From positions 62,001-126,000 of the forward strand of contig JAQBRY010000004.1 of NCBI GenBank assembly GCA_028286245.1: a DNA stretch of 64,000 bases. The letters run 5' to 3'. A model generated the notes under the pieces. The model did not search any database and was not told the origin of the DNA. It saw only the letters and a program-made list of their open reading frames with translations. The stretch is from Candidatus Saccharimonadota bacterium. GTDB taxonomy: Bacteria; Patescibacteriota; Saccharimonadia; Saccharimonadales; UBA4665. The position numbers were made by a program, and so were the translations under genes. Positions 47,910 to 56,922 of the stretch are shown in pieces. Positions within the stretch are counted from its first letter, which is position 1. Each line of letters begins with the position of its first letter.

Positions 47910-48790
47910 GACCGCTCCATAAACTCCTGGAAGTCGGCGGGAACCGGCACGGTAAAGGTTTTACGCTCCCGGTTGGGCAGCGTGAGCTCTAGGCTGTGAG
48001 CATGCAGATACAGGCGATCGGCCTGCAGGCCACCGTACAGTGTATCGCCAACAATAGGATGCCCGAGGTGATGCAAATGCACTCGTAGTTGGTGCGTGCG
48101 ACCGGTGGTCGGACGGAGGTCCACCAGACTAAACTCGTCGTTCGTGGCAGTCACCTGGTACTCGGTAGTTGCTACTTTGCCGTTTATGCCCACGCGAAAG
48201 GTTTGCGGTTTTTTGGGGTTTCGCTCAATCGGCATCTCTATAATGGCATGCTCCTGAGCAAAGTGGCCGCTTACGATGGCCACGTAACTCTTTTTGACCC
48301 GCCGCTGCGAGAACTGCTTTTGCAGCCACGAGGTAGCTTTGGCATTTTTGGCACAGATCATCACACCGCTGGTGGCCCGGTCTAAGCGGTGCACAATGCC
48401 CACACGCTGATCAACGACTGCTTTTACGTCTTCGAGGTCGTCCGGGGTGTAACGGCTGCGCAGCCACGTGCCAACGGTAGCTTCGGGGTTATAAACGCCC
48501 TTACTATGGCTGAGTAGGCCACTGGGCTTACAAATTACCACGCAGTCATCATCTTCGTACAATACCTCTAGCTCAATGTCTGGAATGGCTTCTAGGACGT
48601 CTTCGTCATAATCAATGAATACTACGTCGGTTTCGCGCACTTTTGTACCGGCCTTAAGGGCCACACTGTCGTTTACCTTGACCATGCCGTCATTAATAAG
48701 CTTAACGGCGTAGGCCCGACTAATGCGCGGCAGGGCCGCAGCCACGTACTGGTCAAGCCGTGGGGCGCGGCTAATTTCTAGATTGCTCAT
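47906..48790 (-). CDS. RluA/RluD-family pseudouridine synthase
   Basis: 294 residues. N-terminal S4-like domain (RLDQYVAAALPRISRAYAVK) and catalytic domain with HRLDRATSGVMI, containing the catalytic Asp. It modifies uridines in 23S rRNA or tRNA; RluD-like is most likely from the S4 domain. It is joined to trpS by a 1-nt stop/start overlap. Confidence 0.92.
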   Translation of the reverse strand: MSNLEISRAPRLDQYVAAALPRISRAYAVKLINDGMVKVNDSVALKAGTKVRETDVVFIDYDEDVLEAIPDIELEVLYEDDDCVVICKPSGLLSHSKGVYNPEATVGTWLRSRYTPDDLEDVKAVVDQRVGIVHRLDRATSGVMICAKNAKATSWLQKQFSQRRVKKSYVAIVSGHFAQEHAIIEMPIERNPKKPQTFRVGINGKVATTEYQVTATNDEFSLVDLRPTTGRTHQLRVHLHHLGHPIVGDTLYGGLQADRLYLHAHSLELTLPNRERKTFTVPVPADFQEFMERS

Positions 48791-49824
48791 TATGGTCTAA
48801 GTCCGATGGCCTGCTGTACCTTGTACAGGCGCTGCAGGGCAACATCACGCATCAGGAACTCGCTGGCCTCTAGCTTACGCATGAGCTCAGCTTCCTCGAC
48901 ATTATCAAGCTTTTTCTGAAAGCTGGTTAAGAATACTTTAACCTCGTTGGCAACGGCAGTTTTTAGATCGCCGTAGCGAGTCTTACCTTCCCAGGTCTTA
49001 GTAACTACTTCAATAGGTTCGCCAATGAGCAGCGCCAAAATTCTAAGCAGATTGCTAATGCCGGGCTGGTTTTCCATATCATAGTGAATAACACCAACAG
49101 AGTCTGTAGTAGCGCTCATTATCTTTTTAGCGGCTGCAGCAGGTTCATCGCTGAGCAAGATGGTCCCGGCCGGATCTTCGACGGATTTGCTCATTTTTTT
49201 AGTGGGATTACGCAGTGAGCGGATGCGGATACCATTATCACGGCCGATAAATTCGAGTTGCTTCTTCCATTCGGCAGGCACTACTAGCAAATTTTCGCCA
49301 AATTTGTTGTTAATGCGCATCGCAACGTCACGCGTTAGTTCGATGTGCTGCCGCTGATCTTCGCCAACGGGCACCCATTCGGCACCATAGAGCAGGATGT
49401 CGGCGGCCATCAGCACCGGGTAGTCGTACAGCCCGGCCGAAATACTAGTGTCCTTTTCGCCGTCCGACTTTTCTTTAAACTGGGTCATGCGCTGGAGTTC
49501 GCCGTAGTAAACAAAGTTATTTAAAATCACGGTCAGCTCACTGTGGGCTGCCACATAACTTTGGCGATATATGTAGGTGTCCTCGTCATCAAGGTTAAGC
49601 CCGGCCGCAACGTACTTGCGGAGATTTTGCACAATCTGCAGGTACAATTTATCGTGCTCAATAGGGGTTGTGAAGCTGTGCAGGTCAGGTACAAACATAT
49701 TAAGCTGGTACTCGCCAGCATACTTTTTTTGCAGTTCTATCATGGGCAGAATGGCACCCAGAAAATTTCCGAGGTGTAGTTCGCCGTTGGCGCGGATTCC
49801 GGTCAATATTACTGGTTTATTCAT
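48790..49824 (-). CDS. trpS: tryptophanyl-tRNA synthetase
   Basis: 344 residues, class I. The HIGH-like motif is GELHLGNFLGA and the KMSKS motif is exact (KKMSKSVEDP). It charges the tRNA-Trp found at 27862. TATACT ends 7 nt before the ATG; the AGGA just before the ATG could also bind the ribosome. First gene of trpS-rluA-holB. Confidence 0.96.
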   Translation of the reverse strand: MNKPVILTGIRANGELHLGNFLGAILPMIELQKKYAGEYQLNMFVPDLHSFTTPIEHDKLYLQIVQNLRKYVAAGLNLDDEDTYIYRQSYVAAHSELTVILNNFVYYGELQRMTQFKEKSDGEKDTSISAGLYDYPVLMAADILLYGAEWVPVGEDQRQHIELTRDVAMRINNKFGENLLVVPAEWKKQLEFIGRDNGIRIRSLRNPTKKMSKSVEDPAGTILLSDEPAAAAKKIMSATTDSVGVIHYDMENQPGISNLLRILALLIGEPIEVVTKTWEGKTRYGDLKTAVANEVKVFLTSFQKKLDNVEEAELMRKLEASEFLMRDVALQRLYKVQQAIGLRP

Positions 49825-49867
49825 TCCTACTAGTATACCTTATTTGTGCCTGTTACTGGGGAGTGTT

Positions 49868-50854
49868 TTAGCCCCGTGTAAGATCATGTGCCTTAATTCT
49901 GGCCAGCGGCACGTGGAGGATGCCCTCTTCGTTGGTTTCATGCATAATGACTTGCGCTGCTAGTGCCGCCATTTGCCGTGGCACTGGCTTGGCTATGTCT
50001 GTTTTTGGATTATATGCAAACCCATCTACCAGCATTATGCCCTGAGTTACGCAGCTGACGGCAACGCCTTCCAGGTTTACTACCGTTCGTTTGCCACTAC
50101 TGGCGAGGGTTTGTATGCCGTAGTCGCAGTAAACCTCAACCGGATTTTGCTTGAGTCCAACGACATCATTAACATACTCTGCGAGTAGTGAGGCATGATC
50201 CGGAGACAGGGTGCTTACATGATCTAAGAAGGCACCAATCCTCCTCAGGTTTATCTGCGGCTCACGATATATGAATCTATCGATAATGTCTCGCCATTTT
50301 GATCCTTCACTTGTATTATTTAATTTGTTTAGGATTTCTTGGTGGGCTTCAAATTCAATTGCTGAAACAAGTCGGATGGTGCTGGTATGAACAGGCGCAT
50401 TTATTACGGTAGGTACCGTGGCATTGCGCATAAACAAGTTATTTATCACTACGTTCCCTACATAAAGATGATGGAAGAGTGTGCCCACAGGCTTGCCTTC
50501 CTCCACTGTACCATCCGGACTGATAGCCGCAATAATTTCTTGCTCAAAGCCGAGTGACTGGCCACGACGGTAGGTGGATTCAACTGAAACACTTTGCCCG
50601 AACTTTGTTCTGAAAGGCTCAAATAAGGGCACAAGGTAATGCCCTGAAACTTCTACACTCTCACCCATAATGAGACCTACCGATTTATTATCTAAATCGT
50701 TAACAGCGTCAACAAGAGCCACGTGCATATCTTCCGGGGAGAGATCGGCATCATTAATAGCCGTCTGTCGTATGACTGCGTCAAGGCATAAAAGTTCAAC
50801 CTGTAGCTCTTTATCGGCCACATCATCTGCACTTAGTTGCTCAGGAAAGCTCAT
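49868..50854 (-). CDS. hypothetical protein
   Basis: 328 residues from ATG 50854, chosen because TATACT lies 8 nt upstream; longer in-frame forms read through the rpsI terminator. Soluble, alpha/beta, with beta-rich parts such as GESVEVSGHYLVPLFEPFRT and a C-terminal region ILHVPLARIKAHDL. No family recognised. Confidence 0.65.
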   Translation of the reverse strand: MSFPEQLSADDVADKELQVELLCLDAVIRQTAINDADLSPEDMHVALVDAVNDLDNKSVGLIMGESVEVSGHYLVPLFEPFRTKFGQSVSVESTYRRGQSLGFEQEIIAAISPDGTVEEGKPVGTLFHHLYVGNVVINNLFMRNATVPTVINAPVHTSTIRLVSAIEFEAHQEILNKLNNTSEGSKWRDIIDRFIYREPQINLRRIGAFLDHVSTLSPDHASLLAEYVNDVVGLKQNPVEVYCDYGIQTLASSGKRTVVNLEGVAVSCVTQGIMLVDGFAYNPKTDIAKPVPRQMAALAAQVIMHETNEEGILHVPLARIKAHDLTRG

Positions 50855-50880
50855 TACTACTGAGTATACAACATGATTTA

Positions 50881-50907
50881 TAAAAACAGCCCCTAGATGG
50901 GGCTGTT
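50881..50907 (-). terminator. intrinsic terminator after rpsI
   Basis: Minus strand AACAGCCCC, loop, GGGGCTGTTTTTAT. The T run lies next to the promoter region of the 49868-50854 gene. Confidence 0.9.
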
Positions 50908-50927
50908 TTGTGCGCACGAATGATTCG

Positions 50928-51326
50928 TTAACGCTTGGTGAACTGGCGCTGCTTACGAGCACCCTTGAGACCGAACTTCTTACGTTCTTTCTCACGGGAG
51001 TCGCGGCCGAGCAGGTCGGCGCGCTTGAGCGTGCTCTTAACATCTTCGTTCAAAAGAACCAGGGCTTTGGCGATACCAAGACGAATTGCTTCGATCTGGC
51101 CATCATGGCCGCCGCCGGATACTACAACGCTCACGTCGTACTTACCGGTCAAGTCGAGTACGGTGAAAGGTTGCTGGATCTTTGCCAGCAGGTATTCGCT
51201 GTCAGCAAAGTATTCGCCGGCAGTTTTACCGTTAACGGTAACGTTGCCCTTGCCGCCTTGCAGACGGACCCGTGCAGTTGCGCTCTTGCGGCGTCCAAGT
51301 GCGTAAAAATAGGTATTTGTAGCCAT
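50928..51326 (-). CDS. rpsI: ribosomal protein uS9
   Basis: 132 residues. YALGRRKSATARVRLQGGKG at the start and the basic tail RKKFGLKGARKQRQFTKR, whose end reaches the P-site tRNA. Directly follows rplM. Confidence 0.97.
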   Translation of the reverse strand: MATNTYFYALGRRKSATARVRLQGGKGNVTVNGKTAGEYFADSEYLLAKIQQPFTVLDLTGKYDVSVVVSGGGHDGQIEAIRLGIAKALVLLNEDVKSTLKRADLLGRDSREKERKKFGLKGARKQRQFTKR

Positions 51327-51766
51327 TATTTAACGTCCTTTATTGAGATTGAGATCGGCTGTTGGGCCTCATGTTTGTGGTCACTACCATTGTAGACACG
51401 CAAGCGAGCCAAACGGTCATCACGAAGCTTGTTGACGGGCAACATGCCGCGGATGGCGTGAATAATGGCCTGTGAAGCATCTTTTTCTACTTGCTTAGCC
51501 AGGCTAATCTCTTTTAGCCCACCTGGGAAGTGTGAGTGACGGTAGTACATCTTTTTTTCAAATTTGTCACCGGTTGCTACCAGCTTGTCGGCGTTGATAA
51601 CGATGACATGGTCACCGCAGTCAATGTGCTTAGTAAACTGGGGCTTAGCCTTACCGGTAAGCAGGGTTGCAGCTCGAGTAGAGATACGGCCAATTGGCGC
51701 TTCGCTAGCGTCAATGACGTACCAGGCTCGAACAACATCAGTTGGTTTTGCGCTATAGGTTTTCAT
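51326..51766 (-). CDS. rplM: ribosomal protein uL13
   Basis: 146 residues. WYVIDASEAPIGRISTRAAT and HSHFPGGLKEISLAKQVEKD are typical L13 blocks. It overlaps rplQ and rpsI by 1 nt on each side, so the cluster is translated together. Confidence 0.97.
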   Translation of the reverse strand: MKTYSAKPTDVVRAWYVIDASEAPIGRISTRAATLLTGKAKPQFTKHIDCGDHVIVINADKLVATGDKFEKKMYYRHSHFPGGLKEISLAKQVEKDASQAIIHAIRGMLPVNKLRDDRLARLRVYNGSDHKHEAQQPISISIKDVK

Positions 51767-52206
51767 TACTTAGTCTCCTCTGCAGCAACTGGCTTTCTGG
51801 CCTTTGGCGCTGCTGGCTTAGCTGCGGCTGCAACTGGTGCCGCCTGCAAATCGTCTACAAAACTTACGCGGGCCAGCTGGGCATTATCGCCACGGCGGAA
51901 CCGAGTTTTAACGATGCGCAGGTGACCGCTACTGCGGAGACCGAGCTTAGGCGCGATTTCGTCAACCAGCTTATGGGCACTGGCAACAGTCTGAAGACTG
52001 CTAACAATTTGCCTGCGGTTATGGAGATCGGCTTTCTTAGCTTTGGTGATGAGTTTTTCGACGTAAGGGACAACCTCTTTAGCCTTAGGCAAGGTAGTTT
52101 CAATAGACTCGTACTTAACGAGAGAATCGGCCAGTGCCTTGATCAAAGCTCGGCGCTGATCGCGCTCGCGGCTTAACTTACGTCCTTTATATCCGTGTCG
52201 ATGCAT
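51766..52206 (-). CDS. rplQ: ribosomal protein bL17 with Ala/Lys tail
   Basis: 146 residues. Core MHRHGYKGRKLSRERDQRRA matches L17; residues 118-146 are an Ala/Pro/Lys-rich tail (AAKPAAPKARKPVAAEE) not found in the standard 117-127 residue protein. It follows rpoA by 2 nt. Confidence 0.96.
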   Translation of the reverse strand: MHRHGYKGRKLSRERDQRRALIKALADSLVKYESIETTLPKAKEVVPYVEKLITKAKKADLHNRRQIVSSLQTVASAHKLVDEIAPKLGLRSSGHLRIVKTRFRRGDNAQLARVSFVDDLQAAPVAAAAKPAAPKARKPVAAEETK

Positions 52207-52207
52207 C

Positions 52208-53164
52208 TTACAGCTCCAGCTCGGCTAGTTTTTCTTTGACTTCGTCGAGGGCTTTGCTGCCAAAACCTTTGAGGTCGCGCAGCTCAGCATCATTTAAGGC
52301 AAACAGGTCACGAATGGTGTGAATGTCATTGTTAATGAGTGCGTTTGTGGTACGAGCAGACAGGTTCAAATCTTCGATTGACGTGTTAAGAGCGGTCGGC
52401 TCGTCGCCAAGCAAGTCGCTCGTAAGTTCGCTATTGTTAGAAGGACCGTTTACAACCTGTGGTTCGCTAGCAGCGATACGGGTTTTGCCTGCAAGGGCGG
52501 TGTATTGGTTAACTAAAATAGCGTTGGCTTCTTCGAAAGCGTCCTGTGGAGTAATTGAGCCGTCGGTGTCAACGGTAATCAAAAGCTTGTCAAGGTCGGT
52601 GGTAGTACCAACACGCGTCTTTTCAATTTTGTAACGCACTCGAAGGATTGGGCTAAAGATAGCATCCAGCGCAACCATGTCGCTAGCTTTCTTGGCGGCA
52701 CCTTCTTCGATAGTACGGTACCCCCGGCCGATTTCGACGGTTAAATCGAGTACAAAACGGGCTTTGTCGTCGTCGATAGTGGAAATGAGGTGGTCCGGGT
52801 TAACAACTTCGACATCAGCGTTAGTCTGAATGTCCTTAGCGGTAACGGGGCCCTTGCCTTGCTTAACAATACGAAGCGTTTGAATATCTTGACCGTATAC
52901 ACGGAAGCGTACGCCCTTTAGGTTAAGCATGATGTCAACGACATCTTCTTTAACACCTGGTACGGCGGTAAATTCGTGGCTTGCGCCTTCAATTTTAAAC
53001 GAAGTAATAGCTGCACCTGAAATGCTTGAAAGCATTACACGGCGAATCGAGTTACCGATAGTGCTACCGTAACCACTGTGAAGCGGCTCAACACTAAATG
53101 TTGCACTGGTTGCACTGTGCTCTTCGACATTAACAAGTCCTGGGGTGTGAATCATATTTGACAT
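52208..53164 (-). CDS. rpoA: RNA polymerase alpha subunit
   Basis: 318 residues. N-terminal assembly domain (EPLHSGYGSTIGNSIRRVML) and the C-terminal helix-hairpin-helix domain (NLSARTTNALINNDIHTIRD, LKGFGSKALDEVKEKL) that contacts UP elements and regulators. An acidic linker joins them. The alternative start MIHTPG is 3 codons downstream. Confidence 0.97.
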   Translation of the reverse strand: MSNMIHTPGLVNVEEHSATSATFSVEPLHSGYGSTIGNSIRRVMLSSISGAAITSFKIEGASHEFTAVPGVKEDVVDIMLNLKGVRFRVYGQDIQTLRIVKQGKGPVTAKDIQTNADVEVVNPDHLISTIDDDKARFVLDLTVEIGRGYRTIEEGAAKKASDMVALDAIFSPILRVRYKIEKTRVGTTTDLDKLLITVDTDGSITPQDAFEEANAILVNQYTALAGKTRIAASEPQVVNGPSNNSELTSDLLGDEPTALNTSIEDLNLSARTTNALINNDIHTIRDLFALNDAELRDLKGFGSKALDEVKEKLAELEL

Positions 53165-53184
53165 ACTGCTATATCTTTCCTTCC

Positions 53185-53808
53185 TTAGCGCGAGTAGTAC
53201 TCAACGATTAATTGCTCACTAATATCGAGTTCAGCGTCATCGCGCGTCGGTAAACCGGTCACAGCAACTTGAACTTTTTTTCGATCTACTTTAACCCAAC
53301 TTGGGATAGCTGGGGGTGTCGGGCTGACTTCGTCGAGTTTCTTGAAGTATTCTGTCAGCAGACTGCGGGGACGGACAACCAATGTATCACCTGGCTTTAA
53401 CCGGATGGATGGAATGTCGACACGGGTTCCATTTAACATGAAGTGACCATGCGTCACGAGTTGGCGGGCAGCTCGGCGACTGGTTGCAAAACCGGCTCGG
53501 TACACGACGTTGTCGGCCCGCTGCTCTAGTAATTGCAAAAGTACGGTACCGGACTGGCCTTCTTTGCGGTTAGCTTCCTTCATGAGGTTGCTAAACTGCT
53601 TTTCGAGTAGGCCGTAAAGGCGCTTAACCTTCTGCTTCTCGCGAAGCTGGCGGGAGTACTGGCTAACCTTGGCACCACGTGGACCACGGCTGTTAGCAGC
53701 CTGGCCGGGAGGTGTCGAGCGCTTAACCAACGCCTTGTGAGCTTTAGGGTGAAGGGCATAGCCTTCACGTCGGCTCATCTTTACAATTGATTGTGTATCT
53801 CTAGCCAT
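53185..53808 (-). CDS. rpsD: ribosomal protein uS4, zinc-free
   Basis: 207 residues. The core (QLREKQKVKRLYG, VYRAGFATSRRAARQLVTHG) is normal. The N-terminal zinc motif of the C+ type is lost: VKMSRREG replaces CxxCRREG, and the second Cys pair is absent. S4 starts 30S assembly and in many bacteria regulates the alpha operon. Confidence 0.97.
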   Translation of the reverse strand: MARDTQSIVKMSRREGYALHPKAHKALVKRSTPPGQAANSRGPRGAKVSQYSRQLREKQKVKRLYGLLEKQFSNLMKEANRKEGQSGTVLLQLLEQRADNVVYRAGFATSRRAARQLVTHGHFMLNGTRVDIPSIRLKPGDTLVVRPRSLLTEYFKKLDEVSPTPPAIPSWVKVDRKKVQVAVTGLPTRDDAELDISEQLIVEYYSR

Positions 53809-53810
53809 CG

Positions 53811-54200
53811 TTAGACCCTCCGAGCTTTCTTGGGTCGAACACCACCATGAGGAACGCCAGTGACGTCCTTAATGGATTCAACCTGAATTTCCAGACCGGC
53901 AAGTGCACGAACTGCAGCATCGCGGCCGAGTCCAATACCCTTGATGATGACATCGGCACGACTAAAGCCGTACTGCTGCTTGGCAGCTTGACCAGCCCGC
54001 TCTGCAGCAACCTGGGCTGCATAGGCAGTACCCTTCTTGGAGCCACGAAAACCGCAGGCACCGGCGCTAGAAGCGGTCAGGGCGTTGCCGCTCGTGTCCG
54101 TAAAGGAAATAATCGTATTATTAAAAGTAGCTTGCACATGCACCTGCCCGGCGGCAACGGTTCGCTTAGCTTTCTTTCGTTTCGTAGTTGTTTCAGCCAT
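53811..54200 (-). CDS. rpsK: ribosomal protein uS11
   Basis: 129 residues. HVQATFNNTIISFTDTSGNA and the C-terminal GVPHGGVRPKKARRV are typical. Between rpsM and rpsD. Confidence 0.97.
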   Translation of the reverse strand: MAETTTKRKKAKRTVAAGQVHVQATFNNTIISFTDTSGNALTASSAGACGFRGSKKGTAYAAQVAAERAGQAAKQQYGFSRADVIIKGIGLGRDAAVRALAGLEIQVESIKDVTGVPHGGVRPKKARRV

Positions 54201-54212
54201 ATGAATATAAAC

Positions 54213-54599
54213 CTAAGTTTTAGAAGCGACCTTCTTCGCTGTGCCGCCCACGGTAGTCTTACGACCACGACGAGTACGTGCATTAGTTTTGGTACGCTGA
54301 CCGCGCGAAGGCAAGCTTGCTGCGTGACGCATACCGCGGTATGACTTAATTTCCTTAAGTCGTTTAATGTTACCGCTAACAATTCGCTGCAATTCGCCTT
54401 CTACAAGGTAATCTGCGTTAATAAGATCTTGGATACGACCGATTTCTCCATCGTTTAAGTTCTTAACGCGTTCGGTTGGCTCAACTTTAGCGCGGGAAAT
54501 AATATCCTTGCTAGTCTTAGGACCAATACCGTATACGTAGGTCAAAGCGACCCAGATTTGCTTTTCAGCAGGAATAGTGACACCTGATATTCTAGCCAT
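54213..54599 (-). CDS. rpsM: ribosomal protein uS13
   Basis: 128 residues. ARISGVTIPAEKQIWVALTY and the basic end with SLPSRGQRTKTNARTRRGRK match S13. Its start shares one base with the rpmJ stop. Confidence 0.97.
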   Translation of the reverse strand: MARISGVTIPAEKQIWVALTYVYGIGPKTSKDIISRAKVEPTERVKNLNDGEIGRIQDLINADYLVEGELQRIVSGNIKRLKEIKSYRGMRHAASLPSRGQRTKTNARTRRGRKTTVGGTAKKVASKT

Positions 54600-54715
54600 T
54601 ATCCTTGCCTCTGCTTGTGCTTAGGTTTTAACTTATTGATAACATAAATTCTGCCCTTGCGGCGCACAATCTTGTCATCTGGACTGATTTTTTTAACACT
54701 GGCACGCACTTTCAT
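54599..54715 (-). CDS. rpmJ: ribosomal protein bL36, zinc-free
   Basis: 38 residues, found by reading the gap upstream of rpsM. It begins [20 protein letters not shown] and ends [11 protein letters not shown]. All three Cys and the His of the zinc ribbon in the usual CxxC form are replaced (SPDD in place of CDKC), so it is the C- form. First gene of the alpha-operon-like cluster. Confidence 0.93.
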   Translation of the reverse strand: MKVRASVKKISPDDKIVRRKGRIYVINKLKPKHKQRQG

Positions 54716-54729
54716 GCGGATCACGCTAC

Positions 54730-54906
54730 TTTCTGCAATGACTCACTGCTCTTAAATATTGATAAATTGTTAACAGGTACTTCTCACCTGAGCTTTACAG
54801 GGTGGTACAGCTTGGGATGAAAACGCGAAGCCCGCAGCGACCGGTACAATAGTACCGAGAGCGAGGACTGGAGCGTTTACGCCCGAGATGTGCTGACCTG
54901 TAATGA
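54730..54906. ncRNA. candidate structured RNA between infA and rpmJ
   Basis: The 190-nt gap has no ORF but many inverted repeats. A closing helix ACAGGT/ACCTGT (54773-54778 with 54896-54901) encloses a perfect hairpin CGGTAC-AATA-GTACCG (54842-54857), GCG-TTTA-CGC near 54873-54882 and a GCT-TAC/GTA-AGC hairpin near 54792-54811. Position suggests a 5' leader of the rpmJ-rpsM-rpsK-rpsD-rpoA operon on the minus strand, possibly bound by S4 or another r-protein; a plus-strand RNA cannot be excluded. No known family recognised. Confidence 0.5.
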
Positions 54907-55128
54907 TCAGGACTTGCGATACGTGATTCTGCCCTTAGTTAGATCATAAGGGGTCAACTCAACAGTAACGCTGTCACCCGGCACGATACGGATAAAATGC
55001 TTTCGCATCTTGCCGGCAACGTGAGCTATAATTTGATGGCCATTCTCGAGCTCTACGCGAAACTGAGTACCTGGTAAGGTCTCTATAATTGTTCCGGTTA
55101 ACTCGATTACTTCTTTATTAACAGCCAT
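54907..55128 (-). CDS. infA: translation initiation factor IF-1
   Basis: 73 residues, canonical. Single OB fold: [40 protein letters not shown], and [14 protein letters not shown] 55128 is chosen; a longer in-frame form adds six residues not found in IF-1. It ends in TGA. Own promoter upstream. Confidence 0.97.
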   Translation of the reverse strand: MAVNKEVIELTGTIIETLPGTQFRVELENGHQIIAHVAGKMRKHFIRIVPGDSVTVELTPYDLTKGRITYRKS

Positions 55129-55145
55129 AAATATAACAACTTTCA

Positions 55146-55175
55146 ATTATAGCAGGTGCTACAACACTTTGTAAA
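55146..55175 (-). promoter_or_regulatory. infA promoter
   Basis: Minus strand TTTACA (55170-55175), 18-bp spacer, TATAAT (55146-55151), in the 70-bp gap after secY. Confidence 0.65.
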
Positions 55176-55197
55176 GTGTTTTCTATCGTAAAACGGG

Positions 55198-56697
55198 TTA
55201 TTTAACAGCCTTTGATTTCCGGCGTCGTAAGAATCTGGAACGCCGAGTGGTAGTATCATCGCCCTCTGGTGACACTGTGTCCGAGAAAAAGTCGGGCTGC
55301 GAGTACTGATCGTAGGTTACCATTAATGATCGGGACTCTAGTGCGCGCAACGTCTGAAGACCAACCGATACCAAAATCAGGATACTGGTTCCACCGATGG
55401 TAATGTTTGAACTAATGAAGGCCTGACCGATGATGGGTAGCATGGCAAGCAGCCCGAGGCTAAAGGCACCAAACAGCGTTAAACGGTTTACAATCTGCCC
55501 CAGGTACTTCTCGGTTTGGGTACCGGACCTAACCCCGTCCAAGAAACCACCTTGTTTGTGTAGGTTCTCGGCAATTTCTTTAGAGTTAAAGGTAATGCTG
55601 GTGTAAAAGAACGTGAACATAAAGACCAGCAAGAAGTAGACCACCGGATATATGAAGGGCTGCCAACCACCGGCCGCAAAGGTCGTTGATGATGGCGTTT
55701 GGAACCATGAGGCCAGGTTAGTGCCCAAATGCGCTAGCCGGGCACTATGCGAGCTCGTAAGCAGCTGACCAACAAAGCTCGGTACGCTCAAAAAGGCCAC
55801 GGCAAAGATAATTGGAACCACCCCGGCAGTAATAAGCTTAACCGGTAACTTGGTTGTTACACCGCCATAGGTTCTATTTCCTTGGACACGTTTGGCGTAA
55901 TTAACCGTTAAATTGCGCGAGGCTTCGTTGAGCATCACCACCAGGTACGTAATAAGTAACACTGAGGCAGCTATAATGATGCCGTATATCAGGGCCGTAG
56001 TATTAATTGGCAGTGAGTGTCCAAATACGTTCCACTTGTCTTTGCCGTCAAATATCGAGCTTGCCAGCGATGATACGGTGGCAGGCAGTCCGCTCACGAT
56101 TCCGACGGTAATAATTAAGGATATACCGTTACCGATGCTCTGCTCCGTAATAAGTTCACCCATCCACATTAGCAACATTGAACCACCAGTAAGCGCACTT
56201 ACCATCAGCACCCATTGCATGAGCGACGTATTAGCGGTTATATCACCAATACCCCCAATACTCTGTGCAGCCTGCCTAATCAAGTAAATAGAGCCAATCG
56301 ACTGAACGATAGCCAATGGAAAGGTAAGAATACGAGTGTACTGGTTGATCTTTTTCTGCCCAAATTCACCTTCTTTGTGAAGGGCTTCTAGCTGCGGTAT
56401 TGCCTTGGTGAGCAGTTGCATAATGATAGAGGCGTTAATGTAAGGCCCCATACCAGCGATCATAATCGAGAAGTGCGCCAATGCTCCCCCCGAAAGAACA
56501 TTAATAAAGCTCAGCAGCTGGGGCGTGTTTTGCGAGCTAAACAGATTCTTAAGGATTTGGCTTAGGGTTGTTGGGTCAGCCAGTGGCACCGGAATGTGCG
56601 CCAAAATTCGAAATACTAATAAAATGCCTAGCACCGCAAAAATACGCGTGCGCATATCTTTATGCGTCAGGGACTTTGCAATTATTTTCCAATTCAT
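55198..56697 (-). CDS. secY: preprotein translocase subunit SecY
   Basis: 499 residues, longer than the usual 430. Ten membrane helices; the plug/helix-2 region (IMIAGMGPYINASIIMQLLT) and the loop RVQGNRTYGGVTTKLPVKLI are typical. Extra length lies in an extracytoplasmic loop near residues 315-345 and in a basic C-terminal tail. It is the protein-conducting channel with SecE. It is not followed by adk or map; it seems to have its own promoter (TATACT near 56749). Confidence 0.96.
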   Translation of the reverse strand: MNWKIIAKSLTHKDMRTRIFAVLGILLVFRILAHIPVPLADPTTLSQILKNLFSSQNTPQLLSFINVLSGGALAHFSIMIAGMGPYINASIIMQLLTKAIPQLEALHKEGEFGQKKINQYTRILTFPLAIVQSIGSIYLIRQAAQSIGGIGDITANTSLMQWVLMVSALTGGSMLLMWMGELITEQSIGNGISLIITVGIVSGLPATVSSLASSIFDGKDKWNVFGHSLPINTTALIYGIIIAASVLLITYLVVMLNEASRNLTVNYAKRVQGNRTYGGVTTKLPVKLITAGVVPIIFAVAFLSVPSFVGQLLTSSHSARLAHLGTNLASWFQTPSSTTFAAGGWQPFIYPVVYFLLVFMFTFFYTSITFNSKEIAENLHKQGGFLDGVRSGTQTEKYLGQIVNRLTLFGAFSLGLLAMLPIIGQAFISSNITIGGTSILILVSVGLQTLRALESRSLMVTYDQYSQPDFFSDTVSPEGDDTTTRRSRFLRRRKSKAVK

Positions 56698-56879
56698 ATG
56701 TTTCTGTACGCCCTTTAAGTCTCAAGTAATAAATACGTCCCAGTTAGTATACAAGATGTCGCCTTCGAAAACTACCGTAAATACTAATCGGCAGGTTTTT
56801 TTGAGTCCGGATAATACTACTTTTGAAGTGTATTAGATTGTAATACGTCAAGGATGCGCTTAAATCGGGGTATTTAAAC

Positions 56880-56902
56880 AAAAAACCGCCCAATCGGGCG
56901 GC
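56880..56902 (-). terminator. intrinsic terminator after rplO
   Basis: Minus strand GCCGCCC-GATT-GGGCGG followed by TTTTTTG. It separates the S10/spc cluster from secY. The rest of the 220-nt gap holds the secY leader. Confidence 0.9.
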
Positions 56903-56922
56903 TTCATTTGCAGTCGTAAAAA

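Noticed and set aside
54799-54808. AGGGTGGTAC on the plus strand resembles the start of the T-box consensus
   Set aside because: No specifier stem, no antiterminator partner and no plus-strand gene downstream; all flanking genes are on the minus strand.
56763-56800. Plus-strand hairpin with T7 in the secY leader
   Set aside because: The stem is imperfect (CTACCG with CGGCAGG) and no plus-strand gene precedes it.
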